Shown here one piece after another: positions 21,685 through 47,700 of a stretch of 64,000 nt of DNA. The position numbers and the translations under genes are program-made. The notes under the pieces were generated by a model. That model saw nothing but the letters and a program-made list of their open reading frames with translations. It was not told the DNA's origin and did no database searches. The stretch comes from Magicicada septendecula. Its lineage: Eukaryota; Arthropoda; Insecta; Hemiptera; Cicadidae. Within the stretch, counting starts at the first letter, position 1; every line of letters begins with the position of its first letter. Location of the stretch: the NCBI GenBank assembly GCA_034769895.1, contig CM068367.1, forward strand, positions 1,316,789,046 to 1,316,853,045. Reading direction: 5' to 3'.

Positions 21685-23187
21685 GTGGGAAACCTGGCAT
21701 TCTACAACGGGATTGTCAGGTTAGAGTTCAGCAGCAGCAGGGAAATGAGTAGTAGTCGGTACAATGGGGCGTGTGCTAACTGGAGGAACGAAGCCCTTGG
21801 ACAACATGGAATTTCTACACTTCAGAAAAACAGCGGGAGCTTGGTAGTTACCGGATTTGTTCAAGAAAGGCCAACCTCAATTACAGTTGACACAGGCGCA
21901 ACAGTTTCTACTGTGCGCTCCGACGTGGTGAAAGATCTCAAGCCAATCTGGTGCTCTTGCAGCTTGCGAACAGTTACAGGACGGCCTGTAAAAGTGTATG
22001 GAAAAGTGGAGATACACCTACGCCTCGGTCGACTTGAGTTTAATCATCAAGTACTTGTTGCAGACATTATGGATGAAGCAATTCTTGGTGTGGACGTTAT
22101 GAACACATACAGGTTCATAGTCGACTTCCAAAACAACGTCTTGAGAATCAGAGGAGAAGAGGTAATGCTGACGACATCAGAAAAATCGATGGACGTCATA
22201 AACCAACTGGCCGTAACTGTTCCGCCAAACTCCGAAAAGATCATCATGGTTAGAACCGAGGTAGATACTAGGGGCAACCAGTGCTTCGAACCCCAGGTAG
22301 TCAGCACACCAGGCATACTAATTGCCAGAAGTTTAGTTAAACCTTACAAAACCGGAAATGTACCTATTAGAGTGGCGAATATTCTGGATCAAGCTGTCAC
22401 TTTACAAAGCAATACGTTCCTAGGCAAATTGACTCCTGTCGCCGCCTGGGTAGCCGGAATGACGCAACGAAGATCCAGTACTTCGGATAATCGCAAATTA
22501 CCAGAGGAACTGAAAGAATTATTGAACAGATCTTCTAACAACCTCTCAAGTGGTGAGGTAAAAGAACTCAGACAGTTTTTACATGAATTCAAAAATTGTT
22601 TTGCAGTTCGGGGACAGTCACTGGGAAGAACCTCTCTTGTGCAACATCGCATCAATACTGGGGACACAACACCGATACGCCAACCTCCTCGAAGGCCTCC
22701 ATTATCTAAACAAGAGGAAATGTCTCAGTTAGTACAGGACATGTTGACAGAGGGAGTAATTGAACCTTTGTCAAGTTCTTGGTCTTCTCTTGTAGTGCTG
22801 GTAGCGAGGAAGGATGGTGGATTGCGTTTCTGCGTAGACTACCGGAGGTTAAATGACGTTACAAAAAAAGACTGCTATCAATTACCTCGCGTTGATGATA
22901 CATTCGACATGTTGTCCGGAGCACAATGGTTTTCCACACTGGACCTGAAGAGTGGATATTGGCAAGTGGGTCTTCATCAAAAAGACAAGGAAAAGACCGC
23001 TTTCTCGACCCCAAGTGGCTTATTCCAATTTAACGTCATGCCATTTGGACTCTGCAATGCACCGGCAACATCTGAAAGATTGATGGACCTGGTACTCCGA
23101 GGCCTGACATGGAAAACTTGCCTTGTTTATTTAGACGATGTCACACTCATCACGAAGACCATTTGGAAAACCTTAAGGATGTTCTAA
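21685..23187 (+). CDS. Gypsy G2 pol: protease and reverse transcriptase
   Basis: A 500-codon open frame. The aspartic protease lies at about residues 50-150 (SITVDTGATVSTV with the catalytic DTGA; AILGVDVMN). The RT follows from about residue 330 (RRPPLSKQEEMSQLV; LVARKDGGLRFCVDYRRLN; WFSTLDLKSGYWQV; NVMPFGLCNAPAT; CLVYLDDVTLI, catalytic YLDD). The frame ends early by a phase change just after the YLDD motif; the polyprotein continues in the frame at 23109. The enzyme copies the element RNA in gag particles. The first ~25 residues before the protease overlap the gag end. Confidence 0.9.
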   Translation: MGNLAFYNGIVRLEFSSSREMSSSRYNGACANWRNEALGQHGISTLQKNSGSLVVTGFVQERPTSITVDTGATVSTVRSDVVKDLKPIWCSCSLRTVTGRPVKVYGKVEIHLRLGRLEFNHQVLVADIMDEAILGVDVMNTYRFIVDFQNNVLRIRGEEVMLTTSEKSMDVINQLAVTVPPNSEKIIMVRTEVDTRGNQCFEPQVVSTPGILIARSLVKPYKTGNVPIRVANILDQAVTLQSNTFLGKLTPVAAWVAGMTQRRSSTSDNRKLPEELKELLNRSSNNLSSGEVKELRQFLHEFKNCFAVRGQSLGRTSLVQHRINTGDTTPIRQPPRRPPLSKQEEMSQLVQDMLTEGVIEPLSSSWSSLVVLVARKDGGLRFCVDYRRLNDVTKKDCYQLPRVDDTFDMLSGAQWFSTLDLKSGYWQVGLHQKDKEKTAFSTPSGLFQFNVMPFGLCNAPATSERLMDLVLRGLTWKTCLVYLDDVTLITKTIWKTLRMF

Positions 23188-23961
23188 CTAGAATTCAAGG
23201 TGCCCAACTGAAGCTGAGCCCGAAGAAGTGTTCTCTATTCCAGAAGGAAGTACGGTATCTAGGCCATCTGGTTTCGGCAGAGGGTGTTAGCATGGATCCT
23301 AATAAAGTAGACACCGTAAGAGACTGGCCAGTGCTGAAGAGTAAACATGAAGTTAGAAGTTTCCTGGGGTTATGTTCATATTACAGACGTTTTGTGAAAG
23401 GCTTCGCTACTATTGCTAAACCACTACATGAGCTAACGGAAAATAAACGAAACTTCCAGTGGTCGAGGGAGTGTGATCAAGCATTTAGGACTTTGAAAAT
23501 TGCATTATGTTCGCAGCCAATTCTCACTTTCCCAGATTCCGAAGGGAAGTACATTGTGGACACAGACGCAAGCAATACTGGTCTAGGAGCAGTTTTGTCT
23601 CAAGTGCAAAACGGTGAAGAACGAGTAATAGCGTATTACAGCAAGACACTTTCTAAACCGGAGAGAAATTATTGCATCAGGAGAGAGTTGCTGGCAATCG
23701 TCCGAGCACTTCCATGAATATCTCTATGGAAGAGAGTTTTCATTACGTACCGACCATGCCACGCTTGCATGGCTCTTGAGATTTAAAAATCCAGGACAGT
23801 TGGCAAGGTGGCTTGAACATCTGGAAGAGTACAACTTCAAGGTACAACATCGACAGGGGCGCCTGCATGGTAAAGCAGATGGCTTATCACGAAGATCGTG
23901 CCCGGAAGACTGCCGACACTGCCACAGAAAGGAAGAACAAAACTCAAGCGAACATGTTTAA
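23109..23961 (+). pseudogene. Gypsy G2 RT thumb and RNase H
   Basis: The frame 23109-23717 overlaps the end of the RT frame and continues it: HHEDHLENLKDVLTRI, YLGHLVSAEGVSMDPNKV, FLGLCSYYRRFVKGF, then RNase H with IVDTDASNTGLGAVL and ERNYCIRRELLAIV. After another phase change, 23776-23961 reads GQLARWLEHLEEYNFKVQHR and GKADGLSRR, the end of RNase H. Confidence 0.85.
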
Positions 23962-24063
23962 ACCATCACTGTAGATTTCCTGGCAGATGGCTGGACAACA
24001 CAAGACTGTCGACAAGAACAAGACTGATGAAGACATTGGACCAATCTTGACAGGAAAAGAGGA

Positions 24064-25290
24064 ATGTCGCCGCCCGAATTGGCAAGATATCTGCCATGGT
24101 TCCAAAGTGCGCTACTGGGCACAATGGGAATCTCTCACCTTATAAAACGGATTGCTGAAAAGGGCTTGGGAAAGTGCAGATGGACGAGACGTGGTCATGC
24201 AGTTGATAGTTCCCCGAAGGAAAGTGCAGTCTGTTTTGAAAGAGATGCATGATGGAACATCTGGAGGCCATCTTGGCTTTAACAAAACCCTTGACAAAAT
24301 ACGGAAGCGATTCTATTTGCTTCATCTTCGCCACGACGTAGAGGAATGGGTTCGGACGTGTGAAATATGTGCTGCAAGCAAGGGCCCACAAACCAGAAGC
24401 AGGGGGAAAATGAGACAGTATAATGTTGGACTGCCTTTCGAGAGAATTGCCATAGACATTGCTGACGATGGAAACCGGTACATCACGGTTGTAGGAGACT
24501 ACTTTACTAAGTGGGTGGAAGCCTACGCAATTCCAAATCAGGAGGTTACCACTGTGGCAAAACAGTTAGTTCACAACTTCTGTTGCCATTATGGAGCCCC
24601 TATGGAAATCCATACGGATCAAGGGAGACATTTCCAATCAGGAGTGTTTAAAGAATTATGCTGTCTACTCTAAATTCGAAAGACCAGGACAACGCCTCTG
24701 CATCCTCGGTCAGACGGGATGATTGAGAGATTCAATAGGACACTTGAGCAGCATCTTTCGAAGGTTGTTGACGAGAACTAAACAGACTGAAACCAATGTA
24801 TACCACTATTCCTCATGGCGTATAGATCACCAGTACATGACACAACCGGCATGACTCCAGCAAAGTTGGTGTTTGGGCGGGAGATTCGTCTTCTGAGGAC
24901 TTAATGATCGGATCACCTGAGACTCAGTCCCAAGAGCCACAGAACTACTCCTCGCAATTAGAAAACCAACTACGAGAGATGAATCGCTTGGTAAGAGGAC
25001 GACTGAAGATTGCCAGTGATAAAATGAAAACTCGGTATGACATTCGCAGCAATAGTGTGGGTTTCCAAGAAGGAGATCAGGTCTGATTGTTCAACCCAAA
25101 GCGCCATCGTGGTCGCTCACCTAAGCTTCAGTCTAACTGGGAAGGACCCTACACTGTGAAAAATAGAATCAACGATGTTGTTTATCGGATTCAACAGGAA
25201 GGGCAGAGAAAGTTCAAGGTCATCCACCTAGATCACCTGGCAAAGTACTACTTCAGAGATGGTTTGTTAGTTCGGGACGAACAGGCTTAA
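24064..25290 (+). pseudogene. Gypsy G2 integrase
   Basis: The frame 24152-24673 has the zinc region and part of the DDE core (YITVVGDYFTKWVEAY; EIHTDQGRHFQSGVF). A short deletion removes the residues after AIDIA. After phase changes, 24904-25290 gives the C-terminal domain (RGRLKIASDKMKTRYDIRS; FNPKRHRGRSPKLQSNWEGPY). A TGA sits where G2' has Trp. Confidence 0.85.
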
Positions 25291-25301
25291 GTAGGGGGCA
25301 G

Positions 25302-25844
25302 TGTTACGACATCACAGAACAATCTACGTGTTTATCGAACGTTCCAGAGAGATCCAGAATGTAATGCAGTGGGTACGTGCTTATTGACGCATTCGCGAGA
25401 TTTTTCTGGAGGCTGCCAGCTGCGCGGACTGTGTCAAGGCCGCAAGTAATTACGTTATACACTGGCACTAAGATGCAATTAGGAACACTCTGGTTTGTGA
25501 GCGCAGGTATAAATACATGGCGGCAGCGGCCTTAGTTTTAAGTATTTAGTGGTGATATATTTACAGTGCGGTTCAAGTTATTACTGTGTACGTTCAAGTG
25601 GTTATTAGTGAAGTGTTGCGTTTTATAATCGGGCGGTATAATTGTAATAACAATTGCGTTTAATATTAGTTGACATAAAATTTGTGTGTGAACAATTTTT
25701 ATTTGATTTGTTATAAGAGACTGTGTTGTTAATTATGAACGGTTAACTGTGAAAATTAAAGCTGGTGATTAGTGACTTAATTGGTGTCTTGTACTTATTT
25801 TGTTTTCCACTGTACCTACGACGATCAAGTAGACCATCGTAACA
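25302..25844 (+). repeat. Gypsy G2 3' LTR
   Basis: 543 bp, TGTTACGACATC ... CATCGTAACA. It is preceded by the purine run AGTAGGGGGCAG, the likely polypurine tract, and followed by the ATAT duplication. Confidence 0.9.
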
Positions 25845-26096
25845 ATATAATAAACTTTGATCAATTCTATAGTATTGTAAATCAATATTTGGATAACATT
25901 ACATAGGCTTACTTGAAATATGGAACTTTAATCTTATTACATCTTGAAAAAATGTACACTAATGTTACTGACAAAGAAATATTTACAACAATTTAATAAA
26001 CAATTATCTACAACTGTGTATATCTTATTCATATTCATCTAAATTGTAAATTCACACATCTCGTACGAATTACTAAATGCCATTTTGTATACATTA

Positions 26097-42491
<16,395 letters not shown>

Positions 42492-42919
42492 GATTGGCAC
42501 TATTAGTTCCTATCCTTTTAGTAACAAAAGTCCTAAAGGTACCGTCCTAAATTTACATAACAAAGTAATTATCAAAACTATCTATAAATTTCACTGTACA
42601 CATCTTTCAAGAACTATCACACCCTAAATCGAAACGGTGATGGCGACTGCTGATGTTTCATACTCTCAAACCCAAAAGTTTTCAATTGTCAACATCTGAT
42701 TTGATCAATGCCTTCTTTGAACGATATACTCCAATGTGTAACAACACTGAAAGAAGAATATTATCATTAGATAAAATAATACAAAACAACTTAGAACGGA
42801 CATCAAAAGAAAATATTTATACGACTAATTGATTTTTAGTTATTAATTTGATTCGCTATTTATATTAATATTATATAGTTGTTTTGATTGTTCATCTTCT
42901 TTTTTTCACAGTACTAAAT

Positions 42920-43044
42920 AATATAGAATATAGAACTTTCAGTTGTGAAAACTTACTTATTTTTCTTTCTGAATACTACGCCGGAACGCGTTCAGAAAGA
43001 AAAACAAGTAAGTTTTCACAAGTGAAAGTTCTATGTTCTATATT
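42920..43044. repeat. Palindrome with 54-bp arms, related to the family E terminal arm
   Basis: Arms 42920-42973 and 42991-43044 pair with three mismatches; the loop is 17 bp. The outer part (CACAAGTGAAAGT, CAAGTAAGTTTTCACA) closely matches the outer part of the family E arms at 49440 and 57510, so this is probably a collapsed mini-Penelope element of a sister family whose ribozyme core is largely deleted. Confidence 0.75.
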
Positions 43045-43087
43045 ATATACCACGTATTGTCACGAATTCTTTTATCAAATATATTAT

Positions 43088-43167
43088 CTAAATATCACTA
43101 TAATATTGACGACTCGGAACACAAAGTGTTTTGTGTTCCGAGTCGTCAATATTATAGTGATATTTAG
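43088..43167. repeat. Perfect 38-bp palindrome with a 4-nt loop
   Basis: Arms 43088-43125 and 43130-43167 are exact inverted copies; the loop is GTGT. The ends CTAAATATCAC/GTGATATTTAG could be terminal repeats of a tiny MITE, but no duplication was verified. Confidence 0.85.
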
Positions 43168-43619
43168 TTAAGTAACGGACACGTCATGGACAACGAAATC
43201 CAAAAATATATTATGTATATATAGTGTATATTTTCTGTTAGCTCTTAGTCTTTTAATAAACAGTTCTTACAAAATACACGAAAGTATTTTTCTATTTGAA
43301 TAGTCTACAATTTAAAAAGGTATTAATTAATAACGGAATTACAAGAGATAAATTACATAATAAATGGAGCATATTCAGTTTTTCAATGTTTCCTAAAATG
43401 AGACATGAAAATGCCGGCCGTAGTGCGCGTCTTGGTGTTTACATATTCATAGGTATATAGTGTTGGACGTTGGAAGATGTGAGGTTAAGTGGTGTAAGAA
43501 ATCGTGCATGCCGATTAAGTGTGGTTACAGTTGACGATTTTTATATTAATTGTTTTAAGACGGTACGAGTTAGTCGTGGTTGATGAAACAGTGTGTCGTA
43601 ATTTGTAAATTACTGTAAA

Positions 43620-44718
43620 ATGAAGCCCAAAAAGAACGAATTTGTCGTGACAAATACGCGTAACCTTCATGTTTTATCACTTAAATCACAAAAGAAATTT
43701 AAACAGTTAAGTCAAAAAGTACCTATAGTGAGTGAAGATAAAAAAAGTTTGGTACTGAAACAACTTCAGGGACTTAAGTTAGAAGAATCCAAGCAAAAAC
43801 TTAAGAAAAAACTCGGAACAAGAACTGCAGTAATGAAATCACCATTGGTTATAAGTATGCCATCAACTTCTCAAACTTCTACACCGCATTTGCTTACTTG
43901 TGAAAGCAGTGAATCTGTTCAGTCACAGCTAACTACATATTCTGGTATATCCGAATTAATGACTCCAAAACATAATCATTCAGATTCTGAAACAGATGAC
44001 ACAGGGAAACGTAAAAGAATAGTTAAATTAAAAAAGTTGAAGAAACCTAAATTTCAAGTAGAAGACGTAGTTGCATTTGAAAACAAGACCAACGAGAGTA
44101 ATATGTCTATATCTGAAATCAGTTCTCCACGTGACCATTCACTTTCGTTTGCTAAATTTACCGATCCAAGAGCGAAATTTTATGAACTAGATGATTCGAA
44201 AGTACTTCTAACAATCCAACAGAGTTGTTCCATTTACATCTGCGGAATACTAACAGTTTCAGTACTGAGCGGCGCAATTGAAGTACTCGGTTTTAATATA
44301 GAACCAGATAGTAAAGAGTATACTGTATTCTCCCCCAGTGGCAGTTCTTTGTTATGTCTGACAAGTGTAAATAGGCCAGTTTACAAGAATCCAACAGTTA
44401 ATGAACTTATAACACTTGGGTTAAAAAAGTCAGTAGTAGATAAAGTTTTAAATGATTGTACTAATGATACAGCATTTGCTGTTTTAAAAAAGGGTATGAC
44501 ACAGGCTTTGCAAAGTAAATTTATGAACTTTGTAGAAAGATATGCTAAACGTCCTATATTTACTGAAATAAGCAACAAAGAAAACCCTTTATTCTTTGCA
44601 GAAAAGGTTCTTGACTGTGCACTTTATCATTTTACAAATAATGCATTAAGGAAAGAGTATACAGTCATTCCAAGTTGGTTGCAAATAAAAGAAGACTTGC
44701 TGAATTTTTCGTCAGAAT
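43620..44718 (+). CDS. NOL9: NOL9 exon 1
   Basis: 366 codons plus one base. It starts MKPKKNEFVVTNTRN, then Lys- and Ser-rich disordered sequence to about residue 180 (KRKRIVKLKKLKKPKF looks like a nuclear or nucleolar signal). The N-terminal NOL9 domain follows (VLLTIQQSCSIYICGILTVS; GAIEVLGFNIEPDS; YTVFSPSGSSLLCL). The donor GAAT|GTAAGT lies at 44719. The open frame running on to 44867 is intron read-through. Confidence 0.88.
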
Positions 44719-47700
44719 GTAAGTACCATATACTAATTACTTTTCCTATACATGTTAAATCATCTATAGAAAAGTCAGTTTCTATGAAACACAAAAGGAT
44801 TAAACGAATATCTCTGTTAAGTCAAAGCCGTGTTGTCCGGTATTGTATGAACAGAATAATGTCATGAGAGAGGAAACTATAAAGTATTCAACACTTGCTA
44901 GAAATTTAAAATAAGGCATTAATTGTTAGTAGGGACTACTGTTAGCTATTAAAAAAATTTTTGGACAACAGGCAGTAAAATTTTCGTTTGAAAATAAAAT
45001 GAATTGCTTATTAATACATTACTGTTGTGTAATCAGTAATTTTGTTTTAATTTTCTGTTTTAATAGGAATAAAATTGATCTTATTGTGAGAAATGTTACT
45101 ACTTTTTCCTTATTTGTTAGTCAACGTTAGGTTAGTAGATCAGTAGTGGCTCACAGATCTGGGTGTTCTTTATTAAAGTTATAAACAAGAACGTTAGAGC
45201 CTGTTATACCAAAAAGGTAAAAGGGATGGTTTTTTCACGTAGGTCTCTACCAATGACTTCAGCACACACACACACATGCATACGGGTGCATAAAGAATAA
45301 TTAGTCAGTATTCATTTCCAGATCATACACAACATAACCTTCAGAACTGTAAAAACCTCCTGCCATAAAAAGAGAAATGTACTCCTTTTGTAATAATGAG
45401 TATAATTTTTTTTTAGAAAAATCTTATATATGCAGATTTTAATAGTGTAAATTTTACAATTAAAACATATTCTAGAAATTTTAAATTAAAAAAATTATAT
45501 CTTAAATAATTTAAGAGTGATTGAATAAGATCCCAAATTACACAAATGGCTTCATTTTACATTGGCGTTCGTCTTGCTTTGATCAGTGAAAATTCTTCAA
45601 TAAGGCCTTCAAAGCTCATTTGGTCACTGTTTAAAAGTTCTGCCTCAACTGAGAGTGAGTTGAGTTTTTCCTCATTCATTGTGATACATGATTTAATTCT
45701 TTTTAAAACAGAAAACGTACGTTCTGCCGAACAGTTAGAGATAGCTGTACACAAATACATACGAAGAGCTATTGCAATATTTGGAAATGTTGATTGAAGT
45801 TGCTCTTGTCGCATGAATAACATCATATGCAATGGGGTGTTCGTAATATCAGCATTTTTTATTAGTCCAGCAAATGGACACATTCATTAGCAAATGACTC
45901 TTCAAGATCATTTTTGTAGAAAGATCGAAGTTATTCAATACCATGTTACCGTGTCCTTAAAGGTTATTTCAAAACCATTGTCTTCAATTTGGGCATAATG
46001 CAAGTGCCCGATACAAATACTGTAATTAAAAAACCGAAAACATGAAATTTTAACAAACAATTTTTCACCTCGTGCCGCCCCCTGAGCCTGCTGCCTCTAG
46101 GCACGTGCCTAGTGGGAAATCCGGGCCTGTATAATAGAAGAATGTGTGTAGTTAATATAAGGTTGAAAGTAGTTTTGTGTCAAATAATTTTATAAATTAA
46201 TCTACGATATAATTTTTAACTCTTATTATTTTTGTTTTTTATTAATAAAGTGTAATAGAAAAGCATACTTGTCCTTATTTAACTTAATTCTTAAAACTCA
46301 AGTATAGAGTAGGGCAAAATTATTAAGTTAACAGTCCCAGGACGAAGTAGCTGAAATGTATAACTAATATTCACTTAGAACTGCGTAGGTAACGAAGACT
46401 TGGTGTGGCAGCTACCTCATTCTCTTTGTTTAGGCCTACTGTCCATGTTAACATCAAGCTTAGTTACAGTAGTACCCATGAGAAACCCTCAGCGGCGTAT
46501 TTACGGGGGGGGGGGATCTTACCCACCCCAGAGGTTGAAAAATGTTAACGAATTTTGTTAGTCTCAATTTTTATATTTTATTATTTTGTTCAGTTGTGTA
46601 CACTAATCTTTTTTAAATACACTAACAGGTTTTTTACACAGCATTTGCATGTATGCTTGAAATATGAAATATAGGAAAATCAATCCAGACAATAAGTATC
46701 TTTTAAACAATGTTTCAATAATGCATATTTTTATTTTGTTATTACTGTTTATTTTAATGGGATTGATTTCAGGATACTATCGCATGTTTTTCAACCACTT
46801 TAAAGATAGTAAATTGATTAGTGAAGACTTGTTTGTTCTTTTGCATGAAGCCAACTCAACCAGACCCCCCCCCCCCAACAGACCAAATTCTAGATACACC
46901 ACTGGGAACCCTAGGGAAAGTCTCCACACAATTTGTAAATAGAATTAACTTGAGTCATATATCATTCAGAGTAAAAACATAAAATTTGATGTAAAACATA
47001 AAAATATAATATATGTTTTTCAAATGCCTATACTTAAAAATGAAAAAGAAGGAAAAGTAGTTCAAGTAATAACAATTGAAAAGTAAAAAAAAAAAAACTA
47101 ACAATAAAAAGGTACGGTACGGTAAACAAAATGTTTATACTTTTTCACTATTACATACGTAATAGTATCGAAATTTGTACTTCGTATTTACCTCAAATTA
47201 CTGCCTTTTATAGCAGATCCTCTTTTTAGTATACACAGCTATATTTTATGCCCCTCATTAGTCACAGACCACTTCCCATGTTTGTTATTTTGTAGTAAGT
47301 TTTGTCAATCTCCTATTTATAAATAGTGTGTACTATCTCTAGGTATTGATTTGTATTATTTTCTTTACTATGAACTAACTAGCAAAAAACTTGTTTCCAT
47401 TCTGCAAATATATTTTATATAGGTACGGTGACCATACGATTTTTCCGGGTCAGTACCAGATTTCGGATCTATGTCTTGGTGTCCCGAAAAATTGTAATAA
47501 AGTCCCGGATTTAGACTTTACAATATGTTATTGTTTTAAAGGAAAATTGTGCTTAATTTATGCAAACATAGCTGCTGTGGTCTATGGTCTGCTGAAGTTT
47601 ACTGTTTGTACGTTAATACACGGAAAAAAGTTTATACACTAAAAACTTGTTTATCCGAATCGCATTCATCCGAAAATCCGGTTTATCCGAAACAATTTTT

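Larger units (their letters stand above)
19761..25844 (+). mobile_element. Full-length Ty3/gypsy retrotransposon G2
   Basis: A 6.08 kb element with two LTRs (19761-20299 and 25302-25844), TG...CA ends, a primer-binding site starting TGGTGTCAGAACTGGGAT two bases after the 5' LTR, and a 4-bp duplication ATAT on both sides (19757-19760 and 25845-25848). Inside are gag, protease, RT, RNase H and integrase in the usual order. Gag and pol have many stops and frame changes, and the LTRs differ at several positions, so this is an inactive copy of moderate age. It lies downstream of GOLPH3 exon 2, probably within that gene's next intron. Confidence 0.92.
42492..43619. promoter_or_regulatory. Presumed bidirectional promoter region between GOLPH3 and NOL9
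   Basis: The start codons of two divergently transcribed housekeeping genes lie 1128 bp apart, so both promoters and both 5' UTRs must be here unless non-coding first exons lie elsewhere. No TATA box stands out near either gene. The middle is occupied by two large palindromes (42920-43044 and 43088-43167). A GC-richer part at 43410-43510 upstream of NOL9 is the best candidate for the NOL9 transcription start. Confidence 0.55.

Noticed and set aside
44719..44867. Continuation of the NOL9 exon 1 frame past 44718
   Set aside because: A consensus donor GTAAGT lies at 44719 and joining to 48919 restores the family sequence in frame; the extension has no NOL9 similarity.
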